Shown here in pieces: positions 6,776-15,255 of a DNA stretch of 33,657 bases. Source of the stretch: a virus; the IMG/VR virus record IMGVR_UViG_3300047325_000036, positions 1 to 33,657 of that record; one strand, given 5' to 3'. A program made the translations under genes and the position numbers. A model generated the notes under the pieces. That model saw only the letters and a list, made by a program, of their open reading frames with translations. It did not search any database and was not told the origin of the DNA. Each line of letters opens with the position of its first letter. The stretch's first letter is position 1.

Positions 6776-7222
6776 ATGGCCGACGACATCGAGAAGCACG
6801 CAGGGGGGCGCCCGAGTAAGTACGAAGAACGCTTCTGCGACCTGCTGATCGCCGATATGGCCGAGGGCTTCAGCGTCAGCGCATTCGCCGGCTCGATTGG
6901 CGTATGCCGCGCCACGATCAACGTGTGGGCGAAAGAACACCCAGAGTTTTTAGAAGCGCTCTCGTGCGGCAAGGCCAAACGCCTCCGTTTCTGGGAGCAA
7001 ACCGCGATCAGCGTCGCGGCCAAAGGCACTGGCGGCCCTGGTGCCGCCAGTGTCATCACCTTTGGCCTCAAGAACATGGGTGACGACGAATGGACCGACA
7101 CAACCAAGCATGATGTCGGCGGGAAAGTCGCGCACGAACACGTCTTCCGACTGGAGTTCGTAGATGGGCTCCCTGGCGGAGACGAGGGTCCAGATCCCGA
7201 AGGCGTTCCAGTTCCTCTATAG
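6776..7222 (+). CDS. terS: Terminase small subunit
   Basis: A 148-aa protein expected to bind the packaging site and recruit the large terminase. The N-terminus has the common small-terminase start GGRPSKY (about residues 10-16) followed by a helix-turn-helix (about 28-52: MAEGFSVSAFAGSIGVCRATINVWAKEHPEF, with the turn at GSIGVC). The middle is helical and the last 40 residues are Gly/Asp/Pro-rich. It overlaps the large-subunit start by 59 bases, in another frame, a normal arrangement for terminase pairs. Confidence 0.85.
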   Translation: MADDIEKHAGGRPSKYEERFCDLLIADMAEGFSVSAFAGSIGVCRATINVWAKEHPEFLEALSCGKAKRLRFWEQTAISVAAKGTGGPGAASVITFGLKNMGDDEWTDTTKHDVGGKVAHEHVFRLEFVDGLPGGDEGPDPEGVPVPL

Positions 7223-8360
7223 CGGCTCAGCCCGCATTCGAGCGGCCTACGGCGGTCGCGGTTCCGGCAAGTCTCACGCCTTCGCTCAGGCTCTCATCCT
7301 GAAGGCCGCGCAGAGCCCGAAGCGCATCCTCTGCGCTCGCGAAATCCAGCTTTCGATCAAGGAGTCGGTCAAGAAACTCCTGGACGACAAGATCGAGGCG
7401 CTCGGATTGAACGGCTCGTTCACGTCGACTGACACCGAGATCCGCGGCGCCAACGGATCGCACTTCCTGTTCGCCGGCCTGCGCACTGACCCGCAGAAAA
7501 TCAAGTCGATGGAGGGCATCGACATATGCTGGGTCGAAGAGGCCAGCACGGTATCCCAGACCAGCCTAGATCTGCTGTTGCCGACGATCCGTCAGCCAGG
7601 GTCAGAAATCTGGATGACCTGGAACCCCGGACGCCCGACCGATCCGGTCGACGTCATGCTGCGCGCTGATGATCTGCCCGCGAATTGGCGCGTAAAACGT
7701 GTCAACTGGTACGACAATCCGTGGTTTCCGGCCGTCCTGCGCGACGACATGGATCGCGACCGGCGCCGCGACAAAGACAAGTACGCCCACGTTTGGCTAG
7801 GGGGCTACAAGCGCCGATCGGCGGCGAACGTGTTCTCAAATTGGACCGTGGAGACGTTCAAAACGCCTCCGGATATGCGGTTCTATTACGGGGCAGACTG
7901 GGGCTTCTCGGTCGATCCAACGGTCCTGATCCGCTGCTTCCTGGTCGGCCGAACACTCTACGTCGACCACGAGGTCCATAAGGTCGGGTGTGAGATCGAA
8001 GATACGCCAGCCCTGTTCGACCATGTGCCGGGCTCGCGTGACTGGCAGGTGAGGGCTGACAGCGCTCGACCAGAGACCATCAGCTACATGCAGCGGAATG
8101 GGTTTCCGAAGCTGGTCCCCGCGACCAAGGGACCAGGTTCAGTCGAAGACGGGATTGAGTTCCTCAAGTCCTGCGACATCGTCGTCCATCCGGACTGTGT
8201 GCACACGATCGATGAGCTCAGCCTCTACTCCTACAAGACGGACAAACTCACCGACGAGGTTCTGCCTGTGCTTGAGGACAAGAAGAACCACGTCATCGAC
8301 GCCCTCCGCTATGCGCTAGAGAACGCTCGCCCGCACGGCCATCAGTTCGCCTTCGCCTAG
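7164..8360 (+). CDS. terL: Terminase large subunit (packaging ATPase and nuclease)
   Basis: A 398-aa motor protein that pumps DNA into the prohead and cuts it. The ATPase half shows Walker A (GGRGSGKS, residues 30-37), Walker B with the catalytic acid (DICWVEEAS, 120-128) and the coupling motif region TWNPGRPTDP (151-160). The RNase H-like nuclease half has acidic residues in GADWGFS (D244), RADSARPE (D298) and HVIDALRYA (D378). This is the PBSX/terminase_3-like architecture, and the length is typical. The start at 7164 lies within the small terminase gene, and no later ATG would keep the full ATPase domain. Confidence 0.95.
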   Translation: MGSLAETRVQIPKAFQFLYSGSARIRAAYGGRGSGKSHAFAQALILKAAQSPKRILCAREIQLSIKESVKKLLDDKIEALGLNGSFTSTDTEIRGANGSHFLFAGLRTDPQKIKSMEGIDICWVEEASTVSQTSLDLLLPTIRQPGSEIWMTWNPGRPTDPVDVMLRADDLPANWRVKRVNWYDNPWFPAVLRDDMDRDRRRDKDKYAHVWLGGYKRRSAANVFSNWTVETFKTPPDMRFYYGADWGFSVDPTVLIRCFLVGRTLYVDHEVHKVGCEIEDTPALFDHVPGSRDWQVRADSARPETISYMQRNGFPKLVPATKGPGSVEDGIEFLKSCDIVVHPDCVHTIDELSLYSYKTDKLTDEVLPVLEDKKNHVIDALRYALENARPHGHQFAFA

Positions 8361-8364
8361 CCGC

Positions 8365-9714
8365 ATGGCCATAAAACAGTTTCTCGACGTTCTCTGGAAT
8401 GGTCGACGCCCCAAGCAGCCTGAACGCGACACGATCCCATTCCCGAACCTGATCCAGATCGGTCAGCAGCGGGTCGGCCAGCGGATCCTGTGGAAGCCGA
8501 TACCGAAGAACCTGCGCTATTTCGCGCGCACACCCTACGCGCGCCGCGCCATCAACGCGATCAAGAACCCGATCGCGATGCTGGAGTGGGAAATCGTGCC
8601 GATGCCCGGCGTCAAGACGTCGCCAGAGCTTGAGCGCCAGATCGAAGTCGCCAATCGCTGCCTGGAATCGCCAAACCAAGACGACGACTTCCGCTCGTTC
8701 CGTGAGCAGGTGATCGAAGACATCCTTGTCGGCGCTGGCGCAATCGAGAAGCAGCCCAGCGGTGATGCGCTGCGCCCGCTCTGGATGTGGCCCGTCGATG
8801 GGCTGTCGATCCAGATGTACCCCGGCTGGGGCGGCGGAAAGAACGAAGCGCGGTACTGCCAATCGGTTGGGTACGGATCCTACACCGGCGGCGGCCCCAC
8901 CGTGATGCTGCGTGACGACGAGCTGATCTATCTGCGGCCCAACCCGTCGACGGCGACGCCGTTCGGCTTCGGCCCGCTCGAGGTCGCGTTCAACACCATT
9001 AGCCGCCAACTCGGCGTCGCTGACTTTTCCGGCAACGTCGCGTCAAACGCTCGCCCATCCATCCTTTTGGATATGGGTAAGGGCGCAGATGCGCAGGCCC
9101 TGGCGGCGTTTCGGTCCTATTGGCAAACGGACATCGAGGGGCAGGGGAAGGTCCCGATCGTCGCCACGGATGGCGGGGAGGTGCAAAAGCTCTACCCCGA
9201 CGGCGATGACGCGCTGTTCCTGAAGTACCAGGAGTTCCTGAAGGTCGAGCTGGCGACGGCTTTCGATCTGTCGCCCCAGAATCTAGGCGTTGAGCGCGAC
9301 GTCAACCGAAACACCAGTGAGGTGGCGGCCGAGCGCGACCGCGACCAAGCCATCAAGCCATGGGCCATCCTGTTCGCAGCGCACATCACCCGCGGCGCGC
9401 TGCACCGTGGCCTCGGCTTCTACCAGTTGATGCTTCGCTTCCCTGGCCTCGACCCCTCGGACGAAGACGTCAACAGCCAGGTCTTCGAGCGCGAGTTTCG
9501 CAGCAACGCTATCACGCCAGACGAATACCGCGAGAAGCGCGGCATGGCGCCGATGGACGGCGACTGGGGCGACAAGACCTGGGCCGATGTCCAGATCGCC
9601 ATGGCCGCCGCGCGCAGCGCCGCCACCGTCCTCGACCCCGACATCGACAGCCAAACCCCCACTGACCAAAAGCGCGCCAAGCCGGCCGCGACCACGAAAG
9701 GCGCTTCCAAATGA
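8365..9714 (+). CDS. Portal protein
   Basis: A 449-aa protein forming the dodecameric portal at the head vertex through which DNA passes. Segments typical of HK97/SPP1-type portals are present: the basic start, RRAINAIKNPIAMLEWEIVP (about 60-79), the FREQVIEDILVGAGAIEK helix-strand region, LPxxL-type strand motifs, and a C-terminal AIKPWAILFAAHITRGALHRG stretch followed by NAITPDEYREKRGMAPMDG, common at portal ends. A Lys/Ala/Thr-rich tail ends the protein. It starts five bases after the large terminase stop. Its stop overlaps the next gene as ATGA. Confidence 0.9.
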   Translation: MAIKQFLDVLWNGRRPKQPERDTIPFPNLIQIGQQRVGQRILWKPIPKNLRYFARTPYARRAINAIKNPIAMLEWEIVPMPGVKTSPELERQIEVANRCLESPNQDDDFRSFREQVIEDILVGAGAIEKQPSGDALRPLWMWPVDGLSIQMYPGWGGGKNEARYCQSVGYGSYTGGGPTVMLRDDELIYLRPNPSTATPFGFGPLEVAFNTISRQLGVADFSGNVASNARPSILLDMGKGADAQALAAFRSYWQTDIEGQGKVPIVATDGGEVQKLYPDGDDALFLKYQEFLKVELATAFDLSPQNLGVERDVNRNTSEVAAERDRDQAIKPWAILFAAHITRGALHRGLGFYQLMLRFPGLDPSDEDVNSQVFEREFRSNAITPDEYREKRGMAPMDGDWGDKTWADVQIAMAAARSAATVLDPDIDSQTPTDQKRAKPAATTKGASK

Positions 9715-10508
9715 GCTTCGACCTTCACACCATCCGCGCCGGCGCAGGTTCGATCCTGAGCCGGCTGGATGCGCTCGGCATGATCCTGTTGCCACAGCAA
9801 GCCTATCCGGCTGGCAACGGTGACCCGTCCGCCATCGCCGCGGGAACGCCTGGCGCAGGTTACGCCACCATCCCGACCGTCGCTTTCGCGAACGCAGGCT
9901 CGGGGTCCGGCGCTACCGCAACCGCGCTCATGGGTGTGGTTGCGAACCCGACCATCGCTGCCGCGGGTTCTGGTGGCACAAACGGCGCCGTCACCCTGAC
10001 CGGCACGACCGGCACCGGCACCAAGTTCCAGATCACCGGGACCATCGCCGGGAATGTCTTGACCGCCATCACCGGCATCACTGTCGCTGGCTCCTACTCC
10101 GCGATGCCTTCCAGCTTAGCGGCTGAGCCGGTCACTGGCGGCGGCCTCACCGGGTGCACCGTCAACCTGTCCGCCGCCATGGGCGTCGTCGGCTACACCG
10201 TCTCGTCGGGGTCTTCGAACCACCAGTACGCGAAGAGCACGACCGCGACGCTGAGCGGCGGCACGCCGACCATCCCGGCCGTTCCGGGCGCCGTCACGGT
10301 CAACACCGTGGCCGGGCAGGGCTCGACCATCGTCGTGAGCGGGATCAGCCTGCCGGCCAAATACGGCATCTTCCCCGGCGACATCGGCCAGGCGGGCGAT
10401 GTCTACATCACCAATCGCACCCAAACCGGCTTCACCATCAACGTCGCGCCCGGCTCAAGCAGCCAGTCGCTCGCGGCTGGCGCGGTCGACCTCGTCATCT
10501 TCTACTAG
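9711..10508 (+). CDS. Gly/Ala/Thr-rich structural protein, decoration-like
   Basis: A 265-aa protein of low-complexity beta type. Residues about 48-77 (GAGYATIPTVAFANAGSGSG) and 126-167 (AGSYSAMPSSLAAEPVTGGG and following) are two versions of a glycine-rich 'GSGYT-x-P-V' beta unit. A similar unit is inserted in the sheath protein at 17132-17344. The C-terminal third (VPGAVTVNTVAGQGSTIVVSG) resembles another beta-sandwich. Lying between portal and protease, it could be a head decoration or head fibre component. No signal peptide is seen. Only the structural class can be judged. Confidence 0.6.
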   Translation: MSFDLHTIRAGAGSILSRLDALGMILLPQQAYPAGNGDPSAIAAGTPGAGYATIPTVAFANAGSGSGATATALMGVVANPTIAAAGSGGTNGAVTLTGTTGTGTKFQITGTIAGNVLTAITGITVAGSYSAMPSSLAAEPVTGGGLTGCTVNLSAAMGVVGYTVSSGSSNHQYAKSTTATLSGGTPTIPAVPGAVTVNTVAGQGSTIVVSGISLPAKYGIFPGDIGQAGDVYITNRTQTGFTINVAPGSSSQSLAAGAVDLVIFY

Positions 10509-10518
10509 GAGCCCCCGC

Positions 10519-10863
10519 ATGGCCGAGAAGACTGAGGCGGCTGAGAAGCCGGCCGCCGACATTGAGGTGATCGACACCAAGCTCGACGAGGCGTCCGGCT
10601 CTGTCGGCGCCGCGCCCGTCGAAGCGGAGCCCGAGGTCGTCGAGGATGCTGCTCTTGAGGCCGCCGAGGGCGATCTCGAAGACATCGACCACGAACACGA
10701 CCCCGGCTCTGTCGGCGCCGCGCCGCCGCGCCCGCACGAGATGATCGTCTCGCAACTGCGCATCCGGTTCGAGGAACTGATCAATTTCGTGCGCGACCTC
10801 GAAGGCGAACTCGACGGCGATCTCGGCGACCTTCTGACCTTCATGCGGTCAAAGATCAAATAG
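10519..10863 (+). CDS. Acidic hypothetical head-region protein
   Basis: A 114-aa protein, preceded by AGGAG seven bases upstream. The first ~70 residues are disordered-looking and acidic (Glu, Asp, Ala), with the short motif GSVGAAP repeated twice (about residues 27-33 and 63-69). The last ~40 residues form a helical region (MIVSQLRIRFEELINFVRDL) and an acidic tail. It may be an internal head or assembly protein, but its function is not recognised. An upstream in-frame ATG at 10399 falls inside the previous gene and gives a Ser/Arg-rich shadow, so it was not used. Confidence 0.55.
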   Translation: MAEKTEAAEKPAADIEVIDTKLDEASGSVGAAPVEAEPEVVEDAALEAAEGDLEDIDHEHDPGSVGAAPPRPHEMIVSQLRIRFEELINFVRDLEGELDGDLGDLLTFMRSKIK

Positions 10864-10872
10864 GGAATCAGC

Positions 10873-11082
10873 ATGACAACCAAGACCGATCTCGGGTCTC
10901 TGACCCTCACCAACAGCGAGGCCATTGCCTGCCAGGGCAAGGCCGTCAACGCCCCGATGCTGCTGATCGCCGCCAGGGAGAGCGCGCAGGAGCTCGCCAA
11001 CCTGCTCGGGGAACTGATCAAGGTTCTTCCGGCCGGATCGAACGCCACCGCACTGGCCGCGATCCGCAGCGCCTTGCTCTGA
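10873..11082 (+). CDS. Small hypothetical head-region protein
   Basis: A 69-aa protein beginning nine bases after the previous stop, with TAGGGAA upstream as a weak ribosome-binding site. The sequence is mainly helical (MLLIAARESAQELANLLGEL, then ALAAIRSALL). No family is recognised; its place between the acidic protein and the protease suggests a head-related role. Confidence 0.55.
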   Translation: MTTKTDLGSLTLTNSEAIACQGKAVNAPMLLIAARESAQELANLLGELIKVLPAGSNATALAAIRSALL

Positions 11083-11095
11083 CGGAGCCTGGACC

Positions 11096-12502
11096 ATGGC
11101 CCTCAGCAAGGTGGAGCGCGACGCGCTGCCCGACAGCGATTTCGCGGTCCCCAGCAAGCGGGCTCTTCCGATCCACGATTTCAGGCACGTCCGTCTGGCG
11201 TGGTCACAGCTCTCGCGTACCGAAGGCCTGAGCGGGGACGAGCGCAAAGAGGCCAGGGCGCGTATCCTCGAGCGTGCCAAGACACTCGGGATGGATACGT
11301 CCGACTGGGACACCATCAAGGCGATGCGCTTCGAGCTCGCCAGCCTCTCGGCAATGTCGCTCGACATGCCGGACGTCGCCGATCACCCGAACAAGATGCC
11401 CTTCAGCGGCATCCTGACACGGCTCGACCAACCCTCCGACGCTGCGCCGCATGGCTCCAGCGGCAAGCGGGTCATGCTCACCAAGGCCTGCGCAGAAAAG
11501 GCGCTGGGCTCGCTGTTGGGCATGGCTGTGGACTTTACGCCCGACTTCGATGGCCACGACCCCGTTCGCAAGATCGGAATCTTCACGGCCGCCACTATCG
11601 AAGGCGATGCCCTTCACGTCGAGGGCTTTATCTACGCAGCAGATTTCCCCGAGGAAGCTGCCCGCATCAAGACCGACAAGGACAAGCTCGGCTTCAGCTT
11701 CGAAGCCCAGCAAATCCACGTCGAGAGCCTCGATACGGACCCCTTGGTCATCGTCGACTGCGTGTTCACCGGCGCCGCGATCCTGCTGAAGGACAAGGCC
11801 GCCTACATGACCACCTCACTCGCGGCTTCGGCCGCCGGAGACATCGAAATGACGAAGGAAGAACTCGAAGCGATCCTCGCCGCCGCCCTCAAGCCGGTAA
11901 CGGACGAGATCGCCACGATCAAGGCCAGCCAAGTCGAACTGGGCAGCAAGATCGAAGCCGGCAAGGAACTGCACGCCAAGGTCGCGCCGTTCGCTGACAA
12001 GCTGCGCTCCTGCGCCGCTGGCATGTCCGCCGCTGGCATCGGCGTTCATCAGACCCGCGGCCACGTCGCCATCCTGAACCGGATGGCCGACAACATGGAA
12101 GCCGAGGCGATGGGCGGCTCGCTGCCGCATATCTATCGCGATCACGACTACGCGGGCGGCAGCTACTACGCCGGCGCGGATACCCGCGTCGATGCGCCCG
12201 CTGGCGGTGCGGTCGTGACGGAAACCGCCGCGGAAAAGGCTCTTAAGGCCGAGGTCGCCAGCCTGACGACCAAGTTCAATGACCTCCAGGCCAGCCGCGC
12301 GGACACCGCCACGCAGCCGGAACGCAAGACCATCCCGCCGCAAATCGCGAGCCTGCTGGCCAAGGCCGGCTCTGCTCCCGGCGACGACGGCAAGGTCAGC
12401 GTCGCCAAGCTCGACGAAGCCCTATCGGCCGCCAACGTCGACACGCGCCAGCGCATTGCCATCAAGCGAGGCCTGGAACGCGACGGCCTCCTGGCCGCCT
12501 AA
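11096..12502 (+). CDS. Capsid maturation protease fused to scaffold-like region
   Basis: A 468-aa protein. Residues 1-70 look like a DUF6582-type helical domain (LSKVERDALPDSDFAVP and HDFRHVRLAWSQL). Residues about 100-235 look like a prohead protease: an open beta region, FDGHDPVRKIG with a candidate catalytic His at 154, and LGFSFEA with a candidate Ser at 201. The C-terminal half is helical (coiled-coil segments about 250-290 and 380-400) and ends before the major capsid gene, as scaffolds do. In many phages the protease processes scaffold and capsid during maturation. The catalytic pair is my reading of the pattern, not proof. The gene precedes the major capsid gene with AAGGAGA between them. 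Confidence 0.72.
   Translation: MALSKVERDALPDSDFAVPSKRALPIHDFRHVRLAWSQLSRTEGLSGDERKEARARILERAKTLGMDTSDWDTIKAMRFELASLSAMSLDMPDVADHPNKMPFSGILTRLDQPSDAAPHGSSGKRVMLTKACAEKALGSLLGMAVDFTPDFDGHDPVRKIGIFTAATIEGDALHVEGFIYAADFPEEAARIKTDKDKLGFSFEAQQIHVESLDTDPLVIVDCVFTGAAILLKDKAAYMTTSLAASAAGDIEMTKEELEAILAAALKPVTDEIATIKASQVELGSKIEAGKELHAKVAPFADKLRSCAAGMSAAGIGVHQTRGHVAILNRMADNMEAEAMGGSLPHIYRDHDYAGGSYYAGADTRVDAPAGGAVVTETAAEKALKAEVASLTTKFNDLQASRADTATQPERKTIPPQIASLLAKAGSAPGDDGKVSVAKLDEALSAANVDTRQRIAIKRGLERDGLLAA
11849..12502 (+). CDS. Possible nested scaffold protein (internal start)
   Basis: An in-frame ATG at 11849 (protein MTKEELEAILAAALKPVTDE...) begins the helical half of the protease gene, eight bases after GGAG at 11837-11840. 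Translation would give a 217-aa scaffold sharing its C-terminus with the protease, the arrangement known for lambda C/Nu3. Residues preceding this start (AASAAGD) look like a linker. Evidence is only the start context and domain boundary. Confidence 0.38.
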   Translation: MTKEELEAILAAALKPVTDEIATIKASQVELGSKIEAGKELHAKVAPFADKLRSCAAGMSAAGIGVHQTRGHVAILNRMADNMEAEAMGGSLPHIYRDHDYAGGSYYAGADTRVDAPAGGAVVTETAAEKALKAEVASLTTKFNDLQASRADTATQPERKTIPPQIASLLAKAGSAPGDDGKVSVAKLDEALSAANVDTRQRIAIKRGLERDGLLAA

Positions 12503-12532
12503 CCCAACCCCACATCGGTCAAGGAGACCAAT

Positions 12533-13603
12533 ATGTCCGAGAAAACCGTCGTGGGCTTTGCGGCCAGCGACACCAAGATCGGGAACCTGCAACTGGCGAG
12601 CATCATGGCCGCCGTCCAGGCCCCCAACATGCGCGCCGCGGCCGACTACCTCGGCAACGGCGCTATCGAAGTGAACATGTACGAGACCGAGATCGCGGAC
12701 ATCGTGCGTCGGGAGAGCGTCGCCCTCCAGCGCATCGACAACGTCCCGGCCAACGGTCACCCGCACCGCTTCTTCGACCAGTCGGCCATCGCGACGGGCT
12801 CGTTCACTGACCCGCGCAACATCGCGCCGAGCCCGACCGGCCCGACGCGCACGGAAGACGCGGTCTACATCAAGGCCATCACCGCGCAGACCAACTTCGG
12901 CCTGTTCGACGTGGATGTGACCCGGATGCAGGGCCAGTTCGCCTATCTGGAAGCCAAGGATATCGAAGACATCACCTCCGGGTGTACCGTCTGCGCCGCC
13001 TCGGCCCTCTGGAACGGCACGGCCACCTCGATCGGCGACTCGACCACGCAGTCCTACTGCGGCCTGCTGACCCAGATCACCAACCAGTACACCATCGGTC
13101 TGGGCGCCTCGATCATCGACGGTCTGAAGTCGAAGGTCGCGGCCATGGTCGCCAACCCGACCAAGAAGGTGAAGCCGAGCGCGATCTACCTGAACCCGAT
13201 CGCGGCCGACCTCATCGACCAGGAAGCCAAGGCGGCGCACATTTCCCTCAAGGAAGTGACCGTTGCCGGCGTCGTGGTTTCGGCGCTCCAGACGCAGGCG
13301 GGCCTGCTGCCACTCGTGTCGGAGCCCTACATCCCCGCCGACTCCACTGGACAGTTCGGCTTCAGCGCCCCCGGCGCGGGCAACTCGAACTACTTCGCGG
13401 CCATACTGGACGAGAAGATGATCGAGATGCCGCACGTCACCGGCGGCGACGGCAACCTCAAGCCCCGCATCTTCCAACTCGGCCTGCTGTCTGGGCTGCA
13501 AGGGCAGTACGTGGGCGTTTGGTTTAACAGCGTTGTTGCAAAATTGCCGGCATACGGCCACGCAATCGTCGCCATCGTGCGCCCGACCGTCACGCCGATC
13601 TAA
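12533..13603 (+). CDS. Major capsid protein, HK97-like
   Basis: A 356-aa protein following AAGGAGA at a good distance, as expected for the most abundant virion protein. The order of the gene after the protease/scaffold gene, its length, and the patterns of an HK97 fold (helical start; VALQRIDNVPANGHPHRFFD; TRTEDAVYIKAITAQTNFG; the P-domain-like KPSAIYLNPIAADLIDQEAKAA; and LPLVSEPYIP) support the call. Codon choice is strongly C-ending, consistent with high expression. It is followed by a hairpin, then the connector genes. Confidence 0.88.
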   Translation: MSEKTVVGFAASDTKIGNLQLASIMAAVQAPNMRAAADYLGNGAIEVNMYETEIADIVRRESVALQRIDNVPANGHPHRFFDQSAIATGSFTDPRNIAPSPTGPTRTEDAVYIKAITAQTNFGLFDVDVTRMQGQFAYLEAKDIEDITSGCTVCAASALWNGTATSIGDSTTQSYCGLLTQITNQYTIGLGASIIDGLKSKVAAMVANPTKKVKPSAIYLNPIAADLIDQEAKAAHISLKEVTVAGVVVSALQTQAGLLPLVSEPYIPADSTGQFGFSAPGAGNSNYFAAILDEKMIEMPHVTGGDGNLKPRIFQLGLLSGLQGQYVGVWFNSVVAKLPAYGHAIVAIVRPTVTPI

Positions 13604-13630
13604 GCCTACCTGTCATCGTGACCTAGCAGC

Positions 13631-13654
13631 GGGCGTGTCCTAACCGGCACGCCC
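13631..13654 (+). terminator. Stem-loop after the major capsid gene
   Basis: GGGCGTGtCC and GGCACGCCC form a nine-pair stem with one bulged T and loop TAA-CC. Only a short TTT follows several bases later (13661-13663), so it may be a weak terminator, an attenuator, or an mRNA-stabilising hairpin behind the highly expressed capsid gene. Confidence 0.5.
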
Positions 13655-13675
13655 ACTGCGTTTGGAGCCGCCGCC

Positions 13676-13921
13676 ATGAAAGTCTACTACGCCGGATCGA
13701 ACCCCTTCGCGAACCACGGCGCCCTGGTGTGCCCGGCCGCTGATCCACTCGGGATCAAGATGGGAGTCTGTGCCGATTGGCTGGACGAGAAGGGCGAGCC
13801 GAAAGGCCTCCACGTCCATTTCGTCAACGGTGTCGCAGAGGTGCCGGACGAGCTCGGAAAATATCTCTGCGCGACCAAGATGGCGAAGCGCACACGCCTG
13901 CTGATGCCCCGCGCGGCCTGA
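13676..13921 (+). CDS. Small hypothetical head-completion-region protein
   Basis: An 81-aa protein (MKVYYAGSNPFANHGALVC and LHVHFVNGVAEVPDELGKYL). It has an alternating strand pattern and a basic C-terminus (KMAKRTRLLMPRAA). It starts after a GGAG-containing leader and ends two bases before the next gene's GTG. Similar small proteins occur in this position in other phages, between capsid and connector, but I cannot assign a function. Confidence 0.6.
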   Translation: MKVYYAGSNPFANHGALVCPAADPLGIKMGVCADWLDEKGEPKGLHVHFVNGVAEVPDELGKYLCATKMAKRTRLLMPRAA

Positions 13922-13922
13922 C

Positions 13923-14837
13923 GTGTCCGTCTACCTGACCGGCGCCGACTTGGAGACTTACGGCGTCCCGGGCGTCACACCGGCGCAGATCCTTCAGGCG
14001 AGCGCCCTAGTCGACGCCTATCTGAAGCGTCCCGAGGGCATCGCCTTCTCCACCGATTATCTCGGGCAGCCATGCTACATGGCTGGGCTACAACCGCAGC
14101 AGATCTTCACCCTATCGTCGCCGGTCTCGCCGGGCGTCAACGTCCCGGCGACGATCACAGGCGGCATGATCGGCAACGACCTGATCGGCGAAGTGCTGAT
14201 CGCCGATCGCGCCACGACGGCCAACACCGAAGCCCTGGTCGTCACCGGGATCGGCACGCCAGGGTCGGGCCAGGTCACGATCGGCAACGTCACAAAGGCT
14301 CACGCCAGCGGCGTTCTACTTGAGACAGGCCTGACGCTCGTGGAAGAGCGCCCGATGCCGTCGAAGCGTAACGTCACGCGCGTCTCCAAATTTCCGCTCG
14401 TCCGGGTGATCTCTGGGATTGGCCGCTACGCCTACGGGCGTCGCTCCGACCAAGTCGCCGGCCTCTACAACGACACCAATCTCCTGGCCGCGCTGCAGAC
14501 CTTCGGCGGCCCACCGGCATGGGTGCCGTTCGATATCAGCCAGGTCTCGATAAGCGCCACGACCGGCGAGGTCTGGGTGCCGGCCGGCCTGATGCTGGCC
14601 TACTATTCAGATGTGCGCCTCGGTTTCGTCGCCGGCTTTTCGTCTGCCAATCTGCCGCCCGCCATCAAGTCAGCCGTCGCTGCGATCTGCACCGCTCTGG
14701 CGACCTATCCCGAGATGAGCGGCAACATGAAGAAGCTCCAGGCGGGCGACACCGCCATGGAGCGCTTCGCCAACACGATGATCGATGCCGACATCAAGCA
14801 GATGATCGATCAATACCGCGCCAAGCTGCTGTTCTGA
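13923..14837 (+). CDS. Head-tail connector / head-completion protein
   Basis: A 304-aa protein starting at GTG. The N-terminus (GVTPAQILQASALVDAYLKRPEG) and the C-terminal helical region (AIKSAVAAICTALATYPEMS ... MIDADIKQMIDQYRAKLLF) resemble the helical bundle of head-tail connector proteins of the gp6 type. Between them is a beta domain (about residues 75-140) rich in Gly/Thr/Val. These adaptors sit below the portal and prepare the head for tail attachment. Position right after the head genes agrees. The exact family name is uncertain. Confidence 0.65.
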   Translation: MSVYLTGADLETYGVPGVTPAQILQASALVDAYLKRPEGIAFSTDYLGQPCYMAGLQPQQIFTLSSPVSPGVNVPATITGGMIGNDLIGEVLIADRATTANTEALVVTGIGTPGSGQVTIGNVTKAHASGVLLETGLTLVEERPMPSKRNVTRVSKFPLVRVISGIGRYAYGRRSDQVAGLYNDTNLLAALQTFGGPPAWVPFDISQVSISATTGEVWVPAGLMLAYYSDVRLGFVAGFSSANLPPAIKSAVAAICTALATYPEMSGNMKKLQAGDTAMERFANTMIDADIKQMIDQYRAKLLF

Positions 14838-14847
14838 CGGAGCCGAC

Positions 14848-15255
14848 ATGAAAACCGTTATGGCTCTCGGCGCGCTGATCGCCGCTCTATTGGTTGGTCC
14901 GGCCTTCGCTGCCCCGCCTCCGGCGGCAATTGCCAACGCTAGTGGCGTCGCCGTTCCGGTCGATCCAACGACCCCCGTTGGCCTGAGCTACAAGAACATC
15001 ACGTCCGCCACGACGACGACCGTGATCACCGGCGCCGGCTGGCTGCATGGCATCTCGATCAACACCCTGGTAGCCTCGGCCACGATCACGATCTACGACA
15101 ACACCGCCGCCTCTGGCACGAAGATCGGGACCATCACGCTTCCATCGACCATCACGGGCGCAGCGCCTTTCAGCGTGCTCTACGACGTCGCCTTCACAAA
15201 CGGCCTGACGGTCGTCACCTCGGGCGCCACGGACATCACTGTCAGCGCGCGTTGA
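14848..15255 (+). CDS. Secreted-type beta-sandwich structural protein
   Basis: A 135-aa protein with a clear Sec signal peptide: Lys2, hydrophobic core ALGALIAALLVG, and an AFA cleavage site near residue 21. The mature part is beta-rich (SATITIYDNTAASGTKIGTI, then ITGAAPFSVLYDVAFTNGLT and a TSGATDITVS end), a pattern common in small phage structural proteins in the head-completion region, which usually lack a leader. A GGAGC sequence lies upstream. The leader implies periplasmic or surface export, unusual for a gene located between connector and neck genes. The stop overlaps the next ATG by one base. Role unknown; a virion decoration or exported factor is possible. Confidence 0.68.
   Translation: MKTVMALGALIAALLVGPAFAAPPPAAIANASGVAVPVDPTTPVGLSYKNITSATTTTVITGAGWLHGISINTLVASATITIYDNTAASGTKIGTITLPSTITGAAPFSVLYDVAFTNGLTVVTSGATDITVSAR

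Noticed and set aside
8293-9009. 238-codon minus-strand frame over terminase/portal
   Set aside because: Antisense shadow of two secure genes; no ribosome-binding site or recognisable pattern.
12422-13561. 379-codon open frame on the minus strand across the major capsid gene
   Set aside because: Antisense shadow caused by high GC and biased codons; composition is Gly/Arg/Val/Asp-rich without motifs and the capsid gene is well supported.
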